Below, in pieces: positions 44,633-53,049 of a stretch of 64,000 nucleotides of DNA. Source of the stretch: Brevibacterium sp. RIT 803 (lineage in GTDB: Bacteria > Actinomycetota > Actinomycetes > Actinomycetales > Brevibacteriaceae); assembly GCF_016892625.1 (NCBI RefSeq), contig NZ_JAFEMW010000005.1, forward strand, positions 1-64,000, written 5' to 3'. The notes below the pieces were generated by a model. It worked only from the letters and a program-made list of their open reading frames with translations, was not told the DNA's origin and ran no database searches. Made by a program: the position numbers and the translations under genes. Each line of letters begins with the position of its first letter. Positions within the stretch are counted from its first letter, which is position 1.

Positions 44633-45299
44633 GATCACTCATTCCGGTGGTGGGCAGAACCAATCCTTGTGCTTGTGCATCTGCCGGAGTGTCGACATCC
44701 CTGTTCCCCGTGACTCCAGGCGCCAACAGATCTCCGCACTCGATGTCGAGGACCTGACACGACCGTTCTCTGAACAGACTCCTCGCCCCTCTATCCTCGT
44801 GACAGGCCGCGATCGCTTCCGAGATCAGGTCCCTGCCGATCATCACAGGGTGCCCGAGTGCCGTGTTCCACGTGCAGCGCGCCAAAACCTCGGTGCCGGA
44901 GTGCTCAACCAATCGACGGTAGGCCTCGACAGGAGTCTCGGGTAGGTCGACCAAGGTCACGATGGCCGCTTCGGCATCGGCGGCGACTGCCCGCAAGCCC
45001 ACCTGCAGCGATGACCCCATCCCCGAGGCGAAGTCAGGGTTCTCGACCACACGTGCTTTGGCCGGCACCAGGGGTCTCGCCACATCGGCAGACGCCCCGA
45101 GAACCACGATGATCTCCAGCGAGTCCTCGGACTGCTGCACCTCGCCCCAAGCATGCGCCGCAGCCATCGTGTGCACATGGTGTTCGAGCACCGAGGTCCC
45201 CGAACGCAGTCGCAGCAGCGCCTTGGGCGCACCCATCCGGCTGCCGCTGCCTGCCGCCAACACGATCATGCTGACCTTGCGCTTCATCGCCCTCACCAT
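44625..45299 (-). CDS. MobA-like NTP transferase (molybdenum cofactor cytidylyltransferase MocA-like)
   Basis: A 224-residue nucleotidyltransferase. The nucleotide-binding loop is IVLAAGSGSRMGAPKALL, a second motif is NPDFASGMGSSLQVGLRA, and the metal-binding Asp is in VTLVDLPETPVEAY. MocA makes the cytosine dinucleotide form of the molybdenum cofactor that CoxL/XdhA-type enzymes use, which fits the island. It lies 11 bases after carbamate kinase and overlaps moxR. ATG at 45287 is an alternative start. Confidence 0.85.
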   Translation of the reverse strand: MVRAMKRKVSMIVLAAGSGSRMGAPKALLRLRSGTSVLEHHVHTMAAAHAWGEVQQSEDSLEIIVVLGASADVARPLVPAKARVVENPDFASGMGSSLQVGLRAVAADAEAAIVTLVDLPETPVEAYRRLVEHSGTEVLARCTWNTALGHPVMIGRDLISEAIAACHEDRGARSLFRERSCQVLDIECGDLLAPGVTGNRDVDTPADAQAQGLVLPTTGMSDHA

Positions 45300-45310
45300 G
45301 GATATCGATT

Positions 45311-46294
45311 CTAGGCGTGTTCTGCCAAGGTCGAATCTCGGGCAGCCCCGGTCACATCGTCGTCAACAGGTGTGACCACGGTTCCGGAGCTGCCTGCCAC
45401 AGCCTCGGGGAGATTGCCGAGAGCAGCGATGACACCCATCGGTCCACCGTCGTCGACGAAGTTGAGAACAGCATCGACCTTGGGGCCCATCGAACCCGAG
45501 GCGAAGGTGCCTGTGTCCTTGAGCTCGCGCAGCTGGGCGTTCGTGACTTTCGTGATGTCACGGGCCTCGGGAGTGCCGAACCCCGCGACGGCACAGGGCA
45601 CATCGGTGGCGATGATGAGTCGATCGGCCTTCACCGAGCGTGCCAGCTGCGCCGCGCTGAGGTCCTTGTCGATGACCGCGGAGACTCCGTTGAATCCTTT
45701 CTCATCGGGGATGACTGGGATTCCGCCACCGCCTGCCGCGACGACGACCACCCCGGAATCCGCCAGGAACTCGATCGTCGGGGTCTCGAGGATCCGCACC
45801 GGGCGAGGCGATGCGACAACCCGACGCCACCCTCTGCTGCCGAAGTCCTTCCATGTCTGCCCCAGCTCCTCCATCGCAGCCGCATAGTTCCGAGGCTGAT
45901 AGGAGCCGATCGGTTTGACCGGATCCGTGAAGGCCGGATCGTCAGGGTCGACGACGGTGCGGGTAATCAGTGCAACGACGCTCTTGGCAATCCCTCGAGA
46001 ATTCAGCTCCTTCTCGATCCTGCTCACGATAGTGAAGCCGATGGTGCCCTGGGTCTGGGCCCCGCACCAGTCGAGGCTGACTGGGGGCAGTTCCGCGACG
46101 GCAAGCTCGTTCTTGCGCATGATGTTGCCGACCTGCGGCCCATTCCCATGGGCGACGACGAGTTCGTGTCCGTCGTCGATGATATCGGCGAGATGGACGG
46201 CCGCCTGGGCGATGGCACGGCGCTGGCTCTCCGGTGACGCGTCACCATCAGAGGAGGTCATCGCGTTGCCGCCGAGGGCGACGAGGACTCTCAC
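45311..46294 (-). CDS. arcC: Carbamate kinase
   Basis: A 327-residue carbamate kinase, which makes ATP from carbamoyl phosphate and ADP. The family motifs are VLVALGGNAM, VAHGNGPQVGN, the substrate loop region with GGGGIPVI, and FASGSMGPKVDAVLNF. GTG at 46294 overlaps the hyuB stop as GTGA. In E. coli the matching gene (ybcF/allK) stands beside fdrA-ylbE-ylbF. Here it lies in the convergent hydantoinase operon, but the same partnership with oxamate carbamoyltransferase is very likely. No arginine deiminase genes are near. Confidence 0.93.
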   Translation of the reverse strand: MRVLVALGGNAMTSSDGDASPESQRRAIAQAAVHLADIIDDGHELVVAHGNGPQVGNIMRKNELAVAELPPVSLDWCGAQTQGTIGFTIVSRIEKELNSRGIAKSVVALITRTVVDPDDPAFTDPVKPIGSYQPRNYAAAMEELGQTWKDFGSRGWRRVVASPRPVRILETPTIEFLADSGVVVVAAGGGGIPVIPDEKGFNGVSAVIDKDLSAAQLARSVKADRLIIATDVPCAVAGFGTPEARDITKVTNAQLRELKDTGTFASGSMGPKVDAVLNFVDDGGPMGVIAALGNLPEAVAGSSGTVVTPVDDDVTGAARDSTLAEHA

Positions 46295-48330
46295 AGCCAG
46301 TCCACCTCGGGTGCACTGGCACCGTCACCAGCCAACTCGGCGTAGCCGGGCCCTCTGTCGAAGAAGGGTTCGTTCTCTCCACGTTCGGTGAGCAGGCGTG
46401 CACGCAGCGACTCCGAAGCCGCCGCGTCGACGGTGGCGTTCTCGATTCCCTCCGGGCCCTCGGTGACGATGACACCATAGGACTCTTCGGCCGCTGCGAT
46501 ACTCACCTTGCCCCACTGGACGTCGCGGACGACTTCGGCGAAGGGACGCTGGAGCGGGTCTCCCCAACCGCCGCCGCCGGTCGTGCGGATCCGCACGACC
46601 TCGCCGGCGCTGATCGGCTCGTCATCGGCCAGCGCATCGATTTCGCGTTCGTTCGCACCACCCGGGTCGATGGTGACTTGGAAGGGCTGTCCGGCCTTAC
46701 CACCTTTGACTCCCCAGCAGGCGAGGATCGATCGGTCGGCGATCGACATGAAGTGACCATCGCGCAGCATCCTGATGTGCTTCTCGTAGCCGAGTCCGCC
46801 ACGGTAGCGACCAGCCCCGCCGGAGTCGACAGACAGGCCGAGGCGTTCAACGCGAAACGGGAACCTGGACTCCGTGAACTCTGTCGGCAGATTCCGGGAG
46901 TCGGGGACCACGTGGATCGTATCTTCACCGTCGGAGTAGTAGCGTCCACCGGAGCCGCCGCCGAGGACCTCGCGCATGAGGTAATCGTTGCCGTCGCGGT
47001 CCTTGCCGTAGACGCCGGTGTAGCGGATGGTCTCCTGGTCAGCAGGCATCTGCCCGTCGACTGCCTTCGCCACCACGCCGGCCAGCACGCCGAGAAGGCG
47101 CAGAATGACGAAGGTGCGTGCGTTCGTAGGACCTGGGAACTCGGGCGTAAGCAGGGTCCCCTTCTCCGGGAAGCGCATCTCGATGAGGGGGACGATTCCC
47201 TCGTTGACGTCGAGTTCACCCATGCGTTCGGGGCTGTCGGCGAGGTTGCGCAGGATCGGTGCCAACCACTTCTTGAGGAAGTTTCCGCCCACATAGTCAC
47301 CACAGTGGTTGATCGGCCCTGCAGCCTGAGCCGCGGTGCCGGTGAAGTCGATGATGAGACGTGGACCGTCGTCGGGGCCGCCGGTTGAGGTCTTGGTCAG
47401 GGTGATCCTCTGTGTGTGCAGCATCGGGTCGGAGACTCCGTCGTGTTCGGCGTAGTCCTCCCATACGTACTGGCCATCGGGGATCTTCGACAGGATCTCG
47501 CGGCGGTAGATCTCCGTGGAGTTATCGAGGATGGTGTCGAAGGCGGCCTCGACGGTGTCGACGCCGTAGCGGGTGAACAGTTCGGTCAGACGCCTGGCGC
47601 CCATGAGGCAGGCAGAGCATTCCGCATCGAGATCTGCCGAGAGCGAGTCGGGCATGCGCGAGTTGCGCGTCATGATGGCCAGTGCCGACTTGTTCGGCTT
47701 CCCCGCGTCCCAGAGTTTGATCGGGGGGATCATCAGGCCCTCTTCGAAGACGCTGGTAGCACCAGAGGGCATCGATCCGGGGCAGGCTCCGCCGATGTCA
47801 TCGTGGTGGCCGAACGCCTGGACGAAGCAGACGACCTCACCGTCGGCGAAGACCGGCACGGTCACGCACATATCTGGAAGGTGGCCGATTCCGCCCTCAG
47901 AGGCGTAGACGTCGTTGTGGAAGAAGACATCGCCTTCCTGCATCTCCTCGATCGGGAAGTCGCGGACGATGGGATGGACGAGTGCCGAATATGAGCGACC
48001 TGTGAGCTTGCGCAGCTGCCGGTCATGGATTCCCGCTCGGAAATCGTGAGCGTCGCGGATCATCGGTGACCGCGAGGTTCGGGCAATCGCGGTCTCGACC
48101 TCCATTTCGACACTGGCCAAGGTGCCTTCGACGATCTCGACGATGATCGGGTCAACCGTCGAAGCCTTCTGCCTCGATGTCAGACGGTTGCCATGTTCAT
48201 AAGCCGTTGGCAGACCTGCGGGGTTGATCGGGTCAGCGTTGATGTAATCGGTCAGCGCCTGCCCTGTCAACGGAGTGAGGCTGAGCATCGACCCGGAGTC
48301 GGGTGCTGCGGTCTGGTCAGTGATCGTCAT
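46291..48330 (-). CDS. hyuB: Hydantoinase/oxoprolinase subunit B
   Basis: A 679-residue HyuB-type subunit. The EGDVFFHNDVYASEGGIGHL metal-site region, GGACPGSMPSGATSVFEEGL, and the C-terminal GGGGWGDPLQRP are typical. It pairs with HyuA to open cyclic imides, lactams or hydantoins using ATP (relatives include N-methylhydantoin hydrolase, 5-oxoprolinase and acetone carboxylase). It overlaps hyuA by 4 bases (ATGA) and carbamate kinase by 4 (GTGA). Its length is larger than many HyuB (about 520-600) because of extra N-terminal residues. Confidence 0.9.
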   Translation of the reverse strand: MTITDQTAAPDSGSMLSLTPLTGQALTDYINADPINPAGLPTAYEHGNRLTSRQKASTVDPIIVEIVEGTLASVEMEVETAIARTSRSPMIRDAHDFRAGIHDRQLRKLTGRSYSALVHPIVRDFPIEEMQEGDVFFHNDVYASEGGIGHLPDMCVTVPVFADGEVVCFVQAFGHHDDIGGACPGSMPSGATSVFEEGLMIPPIKLWDAGKPNKSALAIMTRNSRMPDSLSADLDAECSACLMGARRLTELFTRYGVDTVEAAFDTILDNSTEIYRREILSKIPDGQYVWEDYAEHDGVSDPMLHTQRITLTKTSTGGPDDGPRLIIDFTGTAAQAAGPINHCGDYVGGNFLKKWLAPILRNLADSPERMGELDVNEGIVPLIEMRFPEKGTLLTPEFPGPTNARTFVILRLLGVLAGVVAKAVDGQMPADQETIRYTGVYGKDRDGNDYLMREVLGGGSGGRYYSDGEDTIHVVPDSRNLPTEFTESRFPFRVERLGLSVDSGGAGRYRGGLGYEKHIRMLRDGHFMSIADRSILACWGVKGGKAGQPFQVTIDPGGANEREIDALADDEPISAGEVVRIRTTGGGGWGDPLQRPFAEVVRDVQWGKVSIAAAEESYGVIVTEGPEGIENATVDAAASESLRARLLTERGENEPFFDRGPGYAELAGDGASAPEVDWL

Positions 48331-50471
48331 TTGCCTGCCTCCTGGCGTTTGCGGCGAGTGGTGATGATGTTGCCGCCGGCATCGATGCGAGCGGTGAATC
48401 CCGGGTGCAGCGGGAAGGTCGAGCCGAACTCTTCGACGATGGCCGGACCTTCCAGGGTGTCTCCTGCCAGGAGACTCTCACGCCAGTACACGGCGGTGTC
48501 GACGTATCCGTCCTCGGCGTCGAAGCAGACTGGTCGCACAGCGGTCTGTGCACGTTCGGACTTATCCGGCGCACCCTCGGCTGATGCGATGTGGCGAAGC
48601 TCCGGACGGGTGATCGGACCGATGCCTGAGACCCGGACATTGACCCATTCCACGTGCTGGTCCGACGCATCGGCGAAGTCATAGCCGTAGAGCTGCCTGT
48701 GCTCGGCGTGGAATGCCCGTGTCACCTCGTCGGCCCATTCTCGGGTGATCGTGCCCGAAGGAGCGGGCACGCGGACCTCGAAGGCCTGACCGAAGTAACG
48801 GAGGTCGACGGAGCGGTCGAACTGATGGCGTTCTGGCGTGAATCCCTCGTTGATCAGGGCCTCGGTTGCCCGAGTCTGGAGACGTTCGAAGAGGCCTGCG
48901 ACCTCAGCGATGTCCAATCCGTCATCGCGTGCGACGTTCGTCTGAACATAGTCGTTCTTGACGTCGACGGTGAGGAGACCGAAGGCGGAGACGTTTCCAG
49001 GGTTAGGCGGAACGACGACGCCGGCAAGGTCGAGGATGTCGACGAGCGTGCAGGCCAGCAGCGAGCCGGAGCCTCCGAAGGTGGTGAGCATGAAGTCACG
49101 GACGTCGAGGCCACGTTGGACCGAGATCTGGCGTAGGGCGTTGGCTTGGTTCCAGGCAGAGATCTCGAGGATTCCGGTCGCGGCCTTCTCCGTGCTCAGG
49201 CCGAGCTTTGCGGCGATTTCGCTGATGCCGCGACCAGCGGCATCAGCGTCGAGGGGGATCTCTCCGCCGAGGAGGTGGGGCGGGATCCGCCCGAGGAAGA
49301 CGTGGGCATCGGTGATGGTCGGTTCCACCCCGCCGTTGCCATAGCAGATGGGCCCCGGGTCTGCTCCTGCCGACTGAGGACCGACCTTGAGCTGTCCTTC
49401 GGCCGTGGTCCAGGCGATCGAGCCGCCGCCGGCACCGACGGTGACGACGTCGATCATGGGGATCTTGGACGGATAGACACCGACCGAGCCTTCGGTCGTC
49501 AGAGCAGGCTCTCCGTCGACGACAACGGTGACGTCCGTCGAGGTGCCGCCGCCGTCGCAGGTCAGGACCTTGTCGAATCCGGCTTCCCGCGCGATGAGTC
49601 CGGCACCCAGTGCACCGGCGGCAGGGCCGGAGAGCACCGTGGTGATGGGCTGGTTGACGACCTCATCTGCGGAGAGGACGCCGCCGTTGGACTTCATGAT
49701 GTAGAACGGCAGCTTGGCATCCTTGTCGGTGCCGGTATAGGCCTCGAGGCGCTCATGGATGTTCTTGACGTACGTGGAGACTTTGGGTTTGACTGCGGCG
49801 TCAACCAAGGTCGTCATCGATCGTTCGTATTCGCGGTATTCGCGCAGCACTTCCGAACTCAGGGACACAATGACGTCGGGGTGCTCTTCGAGGAGGATCT
49901 CGCGCATCCTCTGCTCATGGGCGGGGTTCGCGTAGGCGTGGAGGAAGTTGACTCCCAATGTGCTGATTCCCTGGTCCCGGAACCAGCGGGCGACCTTGCG
50001 TGCCTCGACTTCGTCGAAGGGACGCACTTCGTTGCCTTCGAAGTCCATGCGGCCGGTCACAGTCTTGACGAGGTCCGCGGGTACGATGCGGTCGGGCTTG
50101 ACCCAGAAATAGGAGTTTCCGTACCCGTCGGGTACTGCCTGTCGGGCGATTTCGAGCACGAATTCGTAGCCCTCGGTGGTGATGAAGCCGAGACGATCGA
50201 GCTTGCCTTCGAGCAGCTGATTGGTAGCGACGGTGGTTCCATGGCTGACCGCACTGATATCGGAGGCCGTGATCGTCGCGGAGTCCTGATCGGTGCCCAA
50301 CATGTCGAGTACCTTGTCAATGCCGTTGATGAAGCCATCAGCGGGATTCGACGGTGTCGAGGGAGTCTTCGTCGTGGTGAGCTCACCGGTGGCTTCGTTG
50401 AAGGCCACCACATCTGTGAACGTGCCGCCGGTGTCGATACCGATACGGATTCGTGGGCTTTGAGTCGACAT
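48327..50471 (-). CDS. hyuA: Hydantoinase/oxoprolinase subunit A
   Basis: A 714-residue HyuA-type subunit of the ASKHA ATPase fold. The first phosphate loop is RIGIDTGGTFTDVVAF and the second CDGGGTSTDVTVVVDGEPAL. SVGVYPSKIPMIDVVTVGAGGGSIAW is the classic HyuA core. I start at the ATG at 50471, with AAGGA upstream, not the TTG at 50474. It is the first gene of a seven-gene operon (hyuA, hyuB, arcC, mocA, moxR, VWA, xdhC). It should open the ring made by the molybdenum hydroxylase. Confidence 0.92.
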   Translation of the reverse strand: MSTQSPRIRIGIDTGGTFTDVVAFNEATGELTTTKTPSTPSNPADGFINGIDKVLDMLGTDQDSATITASDISAVSHGTTVATNQLLEGKLDRLGFITTEGYEFVLEIARQAVPDGYGNSYFWVKPDRIVPADLVKTVTGRMDFEGNEVRPFDEVEARKVARWFRDQGISTLGVNFLHAYANPAHEQRMREILLEEHPDVIVSLSSEVLREYREYERSMTTLVDAAVKPKVSTYVKNIHERLEAYTGTDKDAKLPFYIMKSNGGVLSADEVVNQPITTVLSGPAAGALGAGLIAREAGFDKVLTCDGGGTSTDVTVVVDGEPALTTEGSVGVYPSKIPMIDVVTVGAGGGSIAWTTAEGQLKVGPQSAGADPGPICYGNGGVEPTITDAHVFLGRIPPHLLGGEIPLDADAAGRGISEIAAKLGLSTEKAATGILEISAWNQANALRQISVQRGLDVRDFMLTTFGGSGSLLACTLVDILDLAGVVVPPNPGNVSAFGLLTVDVKNDYVQTNVARDDGLDIAEVAGLFERLQTRATEALINEGFTPERHQFDRSVDLRYFGQAFEVRVPAPSGTITREWADEVTRAFHAEHRQLYGYDFADASDQHVEWVNVRVSGIGPITRPELRHIASAEGAPDKSERAQTAVRPVCFDAEDGYVDTAVYWRESLLAGDTLEGPAIVEEFGSTFPLHPGFTARIDAGGNIITTRRKRQEAGK

Positions 50472-50481
50472 CAATGTCCTT

Positions 50482-50510
50482 CCCAGGTCTGCTGACCCCA
50501 GGTCTGCTGA
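50482..50510. repeat. Two 14-bp direct repeats just upstream of hyuA
   Basis: CCCAGGTCTGCTGA occurs at 50482-50495 and again at 50497-50510, a period of 15 bases, starting 11 bases from the hyuA ATG. They may be regulator half-sites or leave a structured leader. Function is unknown. Confidence 0.6.
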
Positions 50511-50524
50511 GCGTTTGAATCCAT

Positions 50525-50559
50525 TTTTGCCGGTGACTCACATCACTGAACCGGCAAAA
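50525..50559. promoter_or_regulatory. 35-bp inverted repeat upstream of hyuA, candidate operator
   Basis: TTTTGCCGGT at 50525-50534 and ACCGGCAAAA at 50550-50559 form perfect 10-bp arms with a 15-base spacer. In either reading direction the T run comes before the stem and the A run after it, the reverse of an intrinsic terminator, so an operator is more likely. It lies 54-88 bases upstream of the hyuA ATG. The binder is not known; PucR is a candidate. Confidence 0.6.
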
Positions 50560-50599
50560 GATGCCAAACAACCCATGAGCCGTTGGTAAATGTCTCCAA

Positions 50600-51451
50600 T
50601 TACGACAGCTCCGAGCACAGCACTTCTTCAACAGATCGCGCGGGGCGGCCCAAGATGGCCCGCGCTGGAAGCGCTCCACACGGCAATCCGTGGTTGTCGT
50701 AGTAGGAGAACATCGCTGCCAGCCATTCGATCTCGCGCAGGTCGAGGCTCGTGCCAGACGTCGAGTCGGCGCCAGCGCTTCTGTGCGCGGCGACCCACTG
50801 CTGCGGAGTTGATGCTTCGAGTTCAACCGCTCGACCCAGCACTTGTTCCGCGGCGGCAGCATAGTCGCGAACAGTCAGCTGCTGCGGGCCGCCGAGTTCA
50901 TAGCTCGCCCCGATATGGGAGTCATCAAGCAGCACTGCGGCCGCGATCTCCCCGAGGTCGGCGAGACTGATCAGTCCGAATCGGGTGTCGACGCTGTAGG
51001 GCACAGCAACGTGCGGATTCTGTCCTCGCAGGCCCGGCAGGAGATTGTCGATATATGCGCACGGCTGGAGAATCGACCACTGAAGTCCGCTCCGCCGCAC
51101 CAGGTCCTCAGATGCAGCCTTGGCCACATGGTGAGGCATGTCCGGAGCATAGGGTGCCGCCACCGAATGGTAGACGACGCGATCCACTCCTGCCTCGCGG
51201 CAGGCCCCGAGCAGTGTGGAGATGAAATCACGCTCATCTGGGTGAAGGTTCGGCGCCATGAGATAGGCGGCACGACAACCCTTCAGCGCCTCGACGGGGT
51301 TCGTCATTTCGCTTCGCCCAATCGGAATGGTGGGAACTGCTCGGTCCTTGAGCGCCGATGAAATTGCCCGTCCTGTCTTTCCTCGCGCGCCCACAACAGC
51401 GACAGATTCTCCTGCCGCCGGATCGATGGTTGTCCTTGTGATCTCCGTCAT
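50600..51451 (-). CDS. NmrA-like NAD(P)-binding protein
   Basis: A 283-residue Rossmann-fold protein of the NmrA/atypical SDR group. The nucleotide loop is VAVVGARGKTGRAISSAL, and the segment GVDRVVYHSVAAPY with SGLQWSILQPCAYIDNLLPG is typical. Some relatives sense NADP or reduce quinones; the substrate is unknown. The start at 51451 has AGAAAGAAG upstream; the longer frame to 51676 has no support and would cross the histidine kinase promoter. It lies upstream of hyuA on the same strand, but the 128-base gap with a large inverted repeat suggests separate transcription. Confidence 0.82.
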   Translation of the reverse strand: MTEITRTTIDPAAGESVAVVGARGKTGRAISSALKDRAVPTIPIGRSEMTNPVEALKGCRAAYLMAPNLHPDERDFISTLLGACREAGVDRVVYHSVAAPYAPDMPHHVAKAASEDLVRRSGLQWSILQPCAYIDNLLPGLRGQNPHVAVPYSVDTRFGLISLADLGEIAAAVLLDDSHIGASYELGGPQQLTVRDYAAAAEQVLGRAVELEASTPQQWVAAHRSAGADSTSGTSLDLREIEWLAAMFSYYDNHGLPCGALPARAILGRPARSVEEVLCSELS

Positions 51452-51645
51452 CAACGTACTTCTTTCTGATCGATAGTTCTGCAGATTGGGCGGCGCAGTC
51501 ACGCCTGGCCCCGAACTTACACACGAGAGACATGCGCAGATACGGCGAATACTGCCAAACCCTCCAGCCACGTCTCCACCCCGCGCCGGAGGGTGCACGC
51601 ACCAGATCCCCACAGCGGCGGATATCCCAACACGCCTCTGCTGTC

Positions 51646-51651
51646 TAAGCT
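51646..51651 (+). promoter_or_regulatory. Likely leaderless -10 box of the histidine kinase gene
   Basis: TAAGCT, 6 bases, then the ATG at 51658. The six bases read GGAGGG, but they touch the ATG directly, too close to act as a ribosome binding site. Confidence 0.5.
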
Positions 51652-51657
51652 GGAGGG

Positions 51658-53046
51658 ATGGCAGAGAATCCGACATCGCTGAGACCTACGCGCGGCGACG
51701 TATATCTGGTCATCGCCCTGGCCGCAGGTTCTGTAGTCTTCGCCATCCTGTATGTCACGACAAGCTACTGGCCGTTCGAGGCCCCGCTATGGGTTCTGTG
51801 CCTGGCTTCGGTGGCGGTCACAGTGCCCCTCATCTGGAGGCGGCGCTACCCCAGCCAAGTCGCCTGGATCCAGACCGCGATCTTCGTCGGCGCACAGATC
51901 GGCGGCGCCATGGAACCTGGGGTCACCCAGGTCATCCTCTTCATGGGCGTGTACTCGATCGGTGCGTGGCAGAGCAATCGCCGGGCGGCTCTCTTCTCCA
52001 GGGCGCTGTTGTGCACGGCCATCTTCATCTACCTAGTGGCCTCCGTATTCTTCCAGTCCAACGGTCTCTCGGACTTGACAGTCCTGCAGATCACCGCGAG
52101 CTTCGGCGTCAGCCTGCTGACGAATGTCGCCTATTTCGGCGGCGCCTGGCTCTTCGGCAACCGAGCCTGGAAGCAGCGGCTGATCCTCGACGATCTGCGC
52201 TCCGCCAACGCCGAGGTCCGCGCCCAGGAACAGCAGCTGACTCGTCAGGCTCTCGATCTTGAGCGGGTGCGCATCGCTCGTGAACTCCACGATGGCATCG
52301 CCCACCACATCACCGGCGTCGGCATCCACGCCGCAGCCGCCCGCCGCAGCCTCGAGAAGAACCCCGACAAGGCCCGAAAGTCCCTCAAGACCATCGAGTC
52401 CTCCACCCGAGAAACCGTCGATGAACTGCGTGCGCTCGTCTACACCCTCCGGGATACGGACGACGCCAGCACCAGTGATCACAACACAAAGGGCAACCCC
52501 GGCCTCGGCGACATTCCCGAACTCATCGACGCCTCACGTCGATCGGGACAGCAGATCGACGTTGTCACGATCGGTGAGCCCAGACCGCTGACACCGATCA
52601 CGGAGATGTCGATCTACCGGGTGATCCAGGAGTCCCTGACCAACTGTCGTCGCTATGCGGGATCGCACGCCGAGGTGGATGTCCGCCTGCGGTACGGCAC
52701 CACCGATCTCGAGGTCGAGATCAGCGACACCCGGTCTCCCGGCGGGCTCCACGAGGAGGCGCACCCCAACTCCGAACCTCCGGCGAAGCAACCGGGCCTG
52801 GGCCTCGGCATCGTCGGCATGCGCGAACGGATGAGCGCCATGGGCGGCTCCCTCGAAGCCGGTCCGAAGTCCCGTGGCGGCTGGCTGGTGCGGGCACAGA
52901 TTCCCTACCCTCGGAACGTCGCCGGACCAGAGGTCGACCCCGCCGCGCCTGCTGATCTCGGGACAGAGACCGCCACCGGTACCGACATGGATACGGACGA
53001 TCTCCCAACTGCTTCCTCCTTCACCGACTCCACAGCAAAGGCCTGA
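51658..53046 (+). CDS. Sensor histidine kinase (NarL/DesK type, HisKA_3)
   Basis: A 462-residue membrane sensor kinase. Four to five hydrophobic segments cover residues 15-175. A coiled helix (NAEVRAQEQQLTRQALDLER) leads into the HisKA_3 dimerisation domain with the phospho-acceptor His211 in RIARELHDGIAHH. The ATP-binding domain ends in GLGIVGMRERMSAMGGSLEA. The C-terminal 40 residues are low-complexity. No large external sensor domain is seen, so it may sense the membrane or the partner transporter. The response regulator gene follows 3 bases after its stop. Confidence 0.92.
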   Translation: MAENPTSLRPTRGDVYLVIALAAGSVVFAILYVTTSYWPFEAPLWVLCLASVAVTVPLIWRRRYPSQVAWIQTAIFVGAQIGGAMEPGVTQVILFMGVYSIGAWQSNRRAALFSRALLCTAIFIYLVASVFFQSNGLSDLTVLQITASFGVSLLTNVAYFGGAWLFGNRAWKQRLILDDLRSANAEVRAQEQQLTRQALDLERVRIARELHDGIAHHITGVGIHAAAARRSLEKNPDKARKSLKTIESSTRETVDELRALVYTLRDTDDASTSDHNTKGNPGLGDIPELIDASRRSGQQIDVVTIGEPRPLTPITEMSIYRVIQESLTNCRRYAGSHAEVDVRLRYGTTDLEVEISDTRSPGGLHEEAHPNSEPPAKQPGLGLGIVGMRERMSAMGGSLEAGPKSRGGWLVRAQIPYPRNVAGPEVDPAAPADLGTETATGTDMDTDDLPTASSFTDSTAKA

Positions 53047-53049
53047 ACC

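Noticed and set aside
49146-50495. 449-codon plus-strand frame opposite hyuA
   Set aside because: Pure antisense shadow of a well-recognised gene, with Asp/Gly/His-rich content and no family.
50525-50559. Rho-independent terminator of the NmrA-like gene
   Set aside because: The T run precedes the stem and A bases follow it in both directions, the wrong order for a terminator.
51452-51676. Longer N-terminus of the NmrA-like protein
   Set aside because: The extra residues lack a fold, the frame would cross the divergent kinase promoter and start, and a ribosome binding site supports 51451.
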